Shown: piece by piece, positions 58,060-64,000 of the stretch
How positions within the stretch are numbered: position 1 is the stretch's first letter
How the letters are laid out: each line of letters starts with the position of its first letter
Source: Chrysopogon serrulatus
Taxonomy: Eukaryota > Streptophyta > Magnoliopsida > Poales > Poaceae
Assembly (NCBI GenBank): GCA_015844335.1
Contig: JADLZL010001584.1
Location: 124,001-188,000 of the forward strand
Length of the DNA stretch: 64,000 bases
Direction of reading: 5' to 3'
Made by a program: the position numbers and the translations under genes
Notes under the pieces: generated by a model
What the model was told of the DNA's origin: nothing
Databases searched by the model: none
Seen by the model: only the letters and a program-made list of their open reading frames with translations

Positions 58060-60960
58060 TCACATCGCCGCCTCAAACTCATCCTGCAAAAGCAAGGTGT
58101 CGTTCCCGATGACGTGATCCGCCGAGAACAGAGCTCTGATGGCCTCCCGCTTGGTCTCCGACGGTGATTGCAGAGATAGATAGGGTATCTTGTTCAAACG
58201 CCGCCTCATCATCGGGGTGAGGTCGCTCGGCTTGAGCACGCCCCCCATTTGAGCATCATGACGTTTTGCGCCCGCACCGTTGGGTTGGAAGCACGCCGCC
58301 CGCTCTTGGCCGCAAGTCTGCAACTACAACGTGGCGGTGAGGATCGGGTGTTGGGGGCACGACGACTTCAGGGAATCCAGGGGTCGAGGTGGCTCAGCCA
58401 AAACCGGTGGCGAGATGGCGAGGCACACCTACGACTGGATGACACGCAAGACGGGCGTGTGGATGGGGTGCCGGCCCTGGCAGCCTGGGCGGATGAGAGT
58501 GGCGACATGGGGTTCGGCCAAGGCGGTGGGGGGCGGGGCGCCACGGGCTCAAAGATCGGTTGTCGCCCAATCACCACCGTATCCCGACCCGGCAACCAGA
58601 GAGTTGGGCCCGTCTTTGTCCCCCCCCTCAGGCCCGTAGAGGTAGACAGACTCATGGGCCACGGAGGCAGGCGCATCGTGGCGCAAACCGTGGGCTCGAA
58701 GAGGAAAACTCGGGCCGTCCTCAAGCGACAATAGGCCATGCCTACGACCCGCGAGGAAGCCAACCTCCTCCTCGCCGAGGTAGCACACCGAAGTGCGACG
58801 GGGCGCCCAGCGGAGCGCACCCGCCTTGGGTCCCCTGTCGATGGGTGGGCCCGCGCGACGATTGCGCAATGGCGGCTTCGGCAGCGATGCGAGAGATCGC
58901 CGGCGCACATCGAGTCGCGCAGCGCGCGACATGATAGGAGAGAGTGGGCGTGGGACCATCATGAGAGAAAGTCCATGTCCGAGCCTGGCTCCCGATCCGG
59001 GGGCTGCTCCCACCGGGGAATCCTGGCTGCAAGCTGGGGGGCAGGTATGGTGCAGCACCCCGCAAAGACGACCGACACAGACTGCCCACCAAAGCCTGGT
59101 GGGGGATCGACGAGGAGCGAACGTCCCCCGCCGGGCCGGATCCGGGCGACCAAGCCGGGGTCGTCGGCACCACCGAACCGTGTGGTTCGTGACCTTGGAA
59201 CCACCGCCGGCCGGAGTCGGAGTAGCCCGGCCGGTATCCATTGTGATTCTTGTCGCCCATTGTCGGAGTCGTCGTTCCGCCGCCGTAGAACTCATCATCA
59301 TCGAGCAGGGGGGGGGGTATGCCAATCACGAAACTCGACAATGCGAACCGAGCGAGGTAACGCATGGCCGGTACCTCGGTTTGAATGATCTCCCAAGGGC
59401 CTTGCAGGTAGAGCCGGAGGTCGGCGTCATGCTCCTCCTCCGGTTTTTGGGATCGCGAGAATTTTCTCATCGGGGAATCAGGTCGGTGCGCACACGGACG
59501 GCGACGAACAGCTCACGCTCGTCGTCGGGATCATTCACGCGGCGTGCGGGTTGGCGATGAAGACCTTGACCCCCGAAGATCCTAGCGGCGACTGCGCGCA
59601 ACCTCGGCAGGGCGCATGCGGACAGGATGCCCCTCATGCCGAAGCGGCGCGCGGTAGCGGAAGGCCCCGGACGAGCGGTGATGTTGCGGCGCCACTGCGC
59701 CACCGGATGGTGAACGGCGCCCAGCGGCCTTGGCGAGATCAGCACGCGTTCCAGGTCCTCGGCCCTGGAAAACCGAACAATGAAATCATCCGGCTTTGTC
59801 CGGCGTACAGTAATGAGGTCCTCCTGCACCCCATAGTGCACCGCGAGGTGGTGGAGGAGCATGGCCGGGCGTGGATCGGGCGGGCGGGTGCCCAAGACCA
59901 GGGCCAGCAGAGCCAACAACAAGGCATCCTCTGCCTCCTGGATGGCCTGCGTGCGCGGGACGACGACGAGCTCAAGGAGGGGGGTCGCGTGCCCTGGTGG
60001 TTGGTGACGCCGGTGGCTCCAAAGCGCGACGGAGCAAGACACGCGGAAGCCCCCGGCTGTTGAGGGTTATGCTCCGAGTCGAGCCGGGCCGCCCGCCTCC
60101 GGTGGCCTCCGCACCGAGAGCGCCACGGAGATCCGCCGTCCCCTGCGTCGCGGCGGAGGCCTCCGGCCGATCCGCGTCAATAGGCTCCCGGCATTATCCG
60201 GCCTCGGGGTCGGGGGTCGCAGATTGGTGGAAACGGACGGGGGACCTGCCCGTGGATGCCGACCAAGCTGAGGCCGTGGCGTCCGGAGAGGCATTGCCAT
60301 CAGGAAGCGGAGGCGAGCGATAGCGCCCAACAGAAGGGCGGCTGGGGGGGCCCGCACCGTCGCCAGAGCGCCGAGGGAGGGCGGCAGGCCGCGGGGCTGG
60401 TGGCCCGGCTGCGAGCAGTTGAAGCATCTCGCCGGCCCCGAACAGTCAGCCTTGACATGGTTCTCGGACAAGCGGTTGAAGCACTTTTCCAGCCAAGATT
60501 GGCGGCATCGCCGAGATTTCAGCCGGCCGGCGGCTGCGCGGCAACGCGACGCCAACGACGCCGGCTCTCAACCTCCCGAAAGCCCCTACGCGTCGGCTGG
60601 GCGGACAGCCGGGGGGTGCACGACCAGCGGGCGGTGGCGGGGCGGCGACGGCGGGGCGAGGTGGTGGAGGTTCCAGCGGCATCCTCATGGCGTTGGCGCC
60701 GGCGGTGGCGGCGACGGCGGCGACGGCAGCAGACGCTGGGGCGCCCGACAGCGCCCACACCCGGGGGACCCCTCCAGGTCATTGAGCGAGACCTCGGAGT
60801 CGGAGAGCGAGAGCTTGGCCCCAGAGGCACCCGGAGAGCCAAAGAATGGCTCAGCGTCAGGGTTCAGGGAGCTCGACCGCAGGACCCGGGTGGCGTGCGC
60901 CGCGGCGGCCAAGGAGTCGGCTTCCGCAGCCTCCACCTCGTCAGCCCAAGACCAGCGGGA
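58060..60960 (-). pseudogene. LINE ORF1 (RNA-binding protein with zinc knuckle), broken
   Basis: Minus-strand pieces in several frames. An N-terminal acidic/Ser-rich part (LSLSDSEVSLNDLEGSPG, about 60800) comes first. A CCHC-type zinc-knuckle region follows (LSENHVKADC, ARCFNCSQPGH, about 60480-60400). Further on is a DUF4283-like portion (RRTKPDDFIVRFSRAEDLER, about 59800), and the end is LLLQDEFEAAM at 58060, which overlaps the start of ORF2 by a few bases at most. Plant L1 ORF1 proteins bind the element RNA. Frame breaks are numerous. Confidence 0.75.
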
Positions 60961-61044
60961 GGAGGAGCCAGGCTCCTTGGGGACAGCGCGGACCTGTATG
61001 CGGCACTAGTCACTAAATTTTCGAAAACTCAAAACATTGCACTT

Positions 61045-61957
61045 ATATGGTATTTTCTAGGTTTATTCTTTAACTTTGCTATGTAATCTCTTTGTTCTAA
61101 AATAAATAACTTTATAAAAATTTAGATAGATTAAGAAAGTTGACGTACGTTATACAATTCAGATTGGTGATGGAGCGTCATAATGAGGATACGTACTCAG
61201 TTACAGTAGAGTGAGGCACATCATTGTTGGGTTGTGGTTTGTTTTTGTTTTCTTCCCAGTTGTTTGGGTTGTGTTCCTTCAGTCGTTTCTGTCAGAGTTA
61301 GAGTAGTTAGCAGTTTCTTTTATAATGTTTTTATAAAGCTTGTTTTTCTTTTTACCATCTAATAAAACTACAGCAAAGCTTTTGCTGCTCTTAAAAAAAT
61401 TAAGAAAGTTGACAAAATACGTATGTACCATTTTTGCTCTTGTCCTGGAGTATATCTCCTCGATTTGACAAAAAAAAATTGCACGCACTAGTGATTACAT
61501 CAAAAAAAAAAAAATCGAGAAATGTATGTACTCCTCGTATGTGGAATCTGTAAGACTAACAATGCTGCTAGCGTAATTTGAAGTGCGACTGCCATGAGTG
61601 GAGCCGAGGTATACGATGGTCATGTCATGTCGGTCCCCACATTATCTGACAAATTGGAAAATATAGAATTTTCTACTATTTACTGTGATAAATAGAAAAG
61701 TGCTTATATATGTTAATTTCCAGCTTTGTCGGTAAATAAATAGAAAAGTACTTATATATGTTAATTTCCAGCTTTGTCTTCCGCTCTTCTAGCTTCCTAC
61801 TTGTTACTTGCTTTGTCTAAGTTTAAAACTATATACACAACATATACTAAAACTATATACACAACATATACTACTTCAACGTGGCAAAATCATTTAGCGC
61901 TGCCATTTTGTAATAATGAAAAAGTACATCACAAATTATATGCTTGCTATCTGATTT
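61045..61957. other. Spacer between the LINE and the CACTA element
   Basis: AT-rich and without a recognised gene. Two local tandem duplications are listed separately. A Stowaway-like terminus scrap (TAATCTCTTTGTTCTAAAAT) is at about 61084. Confidence 0.5.
61690..61871. repeat. Two tandem duplications (48 bp and 23 bp periods)
   Basis: AAATAGAAAAGTRCTTATAT and the following TGTTAATTTCCAGCTTTGTC occur at 61690-61730 and 61738-61779. AAAACTATATACACAACATA plus TACT occurs at 61825-61848 and again immediately after, to 61871. Confidence 0.8.
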
Positions 61958-61960
61958 GAT

Positions 61961-62764
61961 CACTAGTACAGAAAAAGGCTTGTCTTGGCGGTTCCAAATG
62001 CATTTCTACTAGCGTTTTTGAACCGCCGTCATGAGAGGCCATAGAAATCGGCCATTTCTTGGCGGTTGCTTGAGAATCGCCAGTAGAAATCGATTTCTAC
62101 AGGCGCGGTTCTCTTAAGGAACCGCCTGTAGAAATCGTTGCCCAAAAAACGCGAAAAAAATTACAAAAATTTTTTTTTTTTAAGAAGGCAAAAAATATTT
62201 TTAAGAAGGCAAGTCGGCGTATTTTTTTCGCGTAAAATCGCTTCTACGCGGCCGTAGGGGGTTCGAACCAGCGACCTCGGCCAGCGGCGTATCCCCCCTC
62301 TACCACTCCACCCACACATCACTTGTGTCTAGATATCATTTTTATTCCCCACATATTATACAAACCCGTCGGAAATTTGAATATTTGAGGGTCTAAACGA
62401 ATTCAAATAAAAAAGTGGTGAACTACAAAGTTTCATAACTTTTCGAGATCTACAACTTTTATTTAGAGTGTTTCTCCATCCGAGGTTATTTGCAAAATTT
62501 GGATTTCAAATTTGAAAATTTCATTCGTAGTTTTCCATAAAGAGATAATTTCAAATGAAAAAGTTGTCAACTACAAAGTTTCATAACTTTTCGAGATTTA
62601 CAACTTTTATTTTGGGAGTTTATCCATCCGAGGAAGTTTGAAAAACTCAAAAAGAAGTTTAGAACGACTGTAGAAATATGGCCGATTTTGCAGTCGTTCT
62701 AAAAGAGAAACCGCCGATAGAAATAAAACGCCCGGTGTCAAGAGAAATGGTTTGTGTACTAGTG
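61961..62764. mobile_element. Non-autonomous CACTA (En/Spm) element, 804 bp
   Basis: Starts CACTAGTACAGAAA and ends TTTGTGTACTAGTG, flanked by a perfect 3 bp target duplication GAT (61958-61960 and 62765-62767). Subterminal arrays of GGCGGTT/AACCGCC and TAGAAATCG in both orientations are typical of the transposase-binding regions of this superfamily. It has no transposase ORF. Confidence 0.93.
62240..62320 (-). repeat. tRNA-like sequence inside the CACTA element
   Basis: On the minus strand GGAGTGGTAGAGG (62311-62299, box-A/D-arm-like) is followed after about 30 bases by GGTTCGAACCC (62269-62259, box-B-like). The acceptor and T stems do not pair well, so I do not call a tRNA gene. It looks like a tRNA-derived fragment captured by the transposon. 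Confidence 0.4.
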
Positions 62765-62767
62765 GAT

Positions 62768-64000
62768 ACAATACGCTCATCATAGTTGTGTATACTTTCT
62801 CTATCTCTAAATAAATCAATTTCTAGAATCTTTGCTAGTCATTTGACTAACTTTTTAGAAAATAAAAGAGTAACGACATCTATAACATAAAATGAGTATA
62901 TTATAAAAATATATTTTATGGTAAATTTAATAATACTAATTTGATACTATAAAGCTAATGTTTTTTTTCTAGAAATTCAGTTAAACTTTAAAAGGTTCAG
63001 GCTCCAGTGAGAAGAGTAGTTGCTACTCCCCAGGTCCAGTTTTTCTTAGGCGCTCAAGCAAAAATTTTAGAGATGCTACTTAGAGACCAAGTAATCTTTA
63101 TCTAGAAATGACACGCTAGCCGAAGTTAATAAAAAGCTTTATTGTCTATATTGACATGTTGACTGAATACGTTGTCTTTGTTTCGATGAAGACTTCGTGG
63201 CTTCGTGCATGTCTTAACGAAAATGATTTGATCAAATAAGTGATTTCTCTACGCAATGGTCAAAATTGCATGTATGGAACGACTTTGGAATTTGCTATGT
63301 CACTCTTAAATAACCGTGGACCATCCATTTCAGTATATCATGATGGATTTGATTACTTATTATTTCCTTGAAGGTTAGGGTAAATATATTTAAATAATAT
63401 TTGTGATTTTTGAAATAGTTATGAAGATCCTAATGTTTTTTCGTGTTGAGTTTTGTTGTTGGAACTTAATTATTTCTTCCTTGCAACTGTTATGTTTATT
63501 GATGAACTTAACATCTTGAATATAGACCGATTAAATTCTTGGACGAGTTAGATTTAGATCATACAAGAAAAAACGTTGGGTCAAAAATTTTTGGCCCGTA
63601 GGTTGGGTTATTTCTCAATTGTGGAGTTTTCTTATATGGATCAGGTTAATTAGTGTTGGGTGTATGGATTGAAAATTATGGCACAAACTCTCTTGATGCA
63701 CTGTTCAGGGTTTTTTTCTTATTAGTGGGTTAATTAGATCTACTTGAATGTGACATAAACTAAGGCAACATGTAGAGGTGGTCGGAGTGGCTAGGTGTAC
63801 TAACATGATTTATGATTCTAATTAAAGAAAACCAACATAATTTATAGTTTTTGTTCAACATTTTTTTTTCTAATGTGAATAAAGGTATGAAAACCATTTT
63901 AATAAGAGCATGTAACGTTTTTTAAATGGCTCTATACTTTTTGAAAAGTTGTACTGTTTGGATGAATTATGCAATAATATCTTATGAATTGGGATTGGCT
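62768..64000. other. AT-rich intergenic sequence to the window end
   Basis: No gene recognised. 62795-62998 contains words common to Stowaway-like MITEs (CTCTAAATAAATCAATTTCT, then CTAGAAATTC near 62970), but no clean terminal repeat pair was found. Confidence 0.5.

Larger units (their letters stand above)
40042..61028 (-). mobile_element. L1-type LINE, full length, split by nested LTR elements
   Basis: A minus-strand LINE bounded by a 16 bp target duplication TCAAAACATTGCACTT (40026-40041 and 61029-61044). Its short A tail (T run on the plus strand) lies at 40041-40046. The 5' end is at 61028. Without the 14.3 kb insertion (43380-57690) the LINE is about 6.7 kb, a normal length for a complete plant L1. 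ORF1 lies at about 60960-58060, and ORF2 starts at about 58029 and resumes at 43374. At the insertion point the sequence reads ACC ATA GTC TAC GGG CCA (TIVYGP) once one CCCGT copy is removed, so the two halves are one element. Both ORFs carry many frame breaks, so the copy is not coding-competent as sequenced. Confidence 0.93.

Overview
The window is plant nuclear DNA, most likely from a panicoid-type grass. The genes have split exons with GT/AG borders and a strong contrast between GC-rich exons and AT-rich introns and spacers. Typical grass transposons are present (hAT, Mutator, CACTA, Tourist/Stowaway-like MITEs, an L1-type LINE, and a Ty3/gypsy chromovirus with 3.5 kb LTRs). The gene set (LARP6, group-E bZIP, ATL-type RING-H2, CIN-type TCP with a miR319 site) is that of a flowering plant.

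Layout. 1-3314: the 3' part of a La-related protein 6 gene (+). 3315-7140: spacer holding a small MITE and a 634 bp hAT element with a perfect 8 bp target duplication. 7305-7862: a single-exon gene for an acidic protein of unknown function, with a TATA box and a five-codon uORF. 10520-13183: a four-exon bZIP gene (-). 13364-17642: spacer with MITEs. 17643-21801: an uncharacterised coiled-coil protein gene (+), whose large last intron carries a degenerate antisense hAT transposase. 21802-27551: spacer. 27552-28281: a RING-H2 (ATL) ubiquitin-ligase gene (-). 28697-29695: a 999 bp Mutator-like element with 9 bp target duplications. 29926-30836: a poly-A-tailed retro-inserted element with a 13-16 bp target duplication. 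37486-38803: a CIN-class TCP gene (-) with a miR319 site. 61961-62764: a non-autonomous CACTA element.

The right third is a three-layer nest that can be dissected to the base. An L1-type LINE (40042-61028, minus strand, 16 bp target duplication) was interrupted inside its endonuclease domain by a TG...CA element that looks like a solo LTR (43380-57685, target duplication CCCGT). That element was in turn interrupted by a Tekay/Del-like gypsy element (43516-55662, target duplication CTAAT). Removing the outer insertion and one target copy restores the LINE reading frame exactly at the junction. The solo LTR carries nine exact GNATATNC motifs (the PHR1-binding consensus) in about 450 bp, several spaced 19-20 bp apart.

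A caution for any reader: every host gene that could be checked shows small frame breaks in homopolymers or GC-rich tracts, and in three of them intron phase independently shows 1-2 surplus bases. The gypsy 5' LTR and pol differ from the 3' LTR or from consensus largely where CAG/CTG is expected. Both patterns look more like base-calling or consensus error than gene death, so I annotate the host genes as genes and not as pseudogenes.
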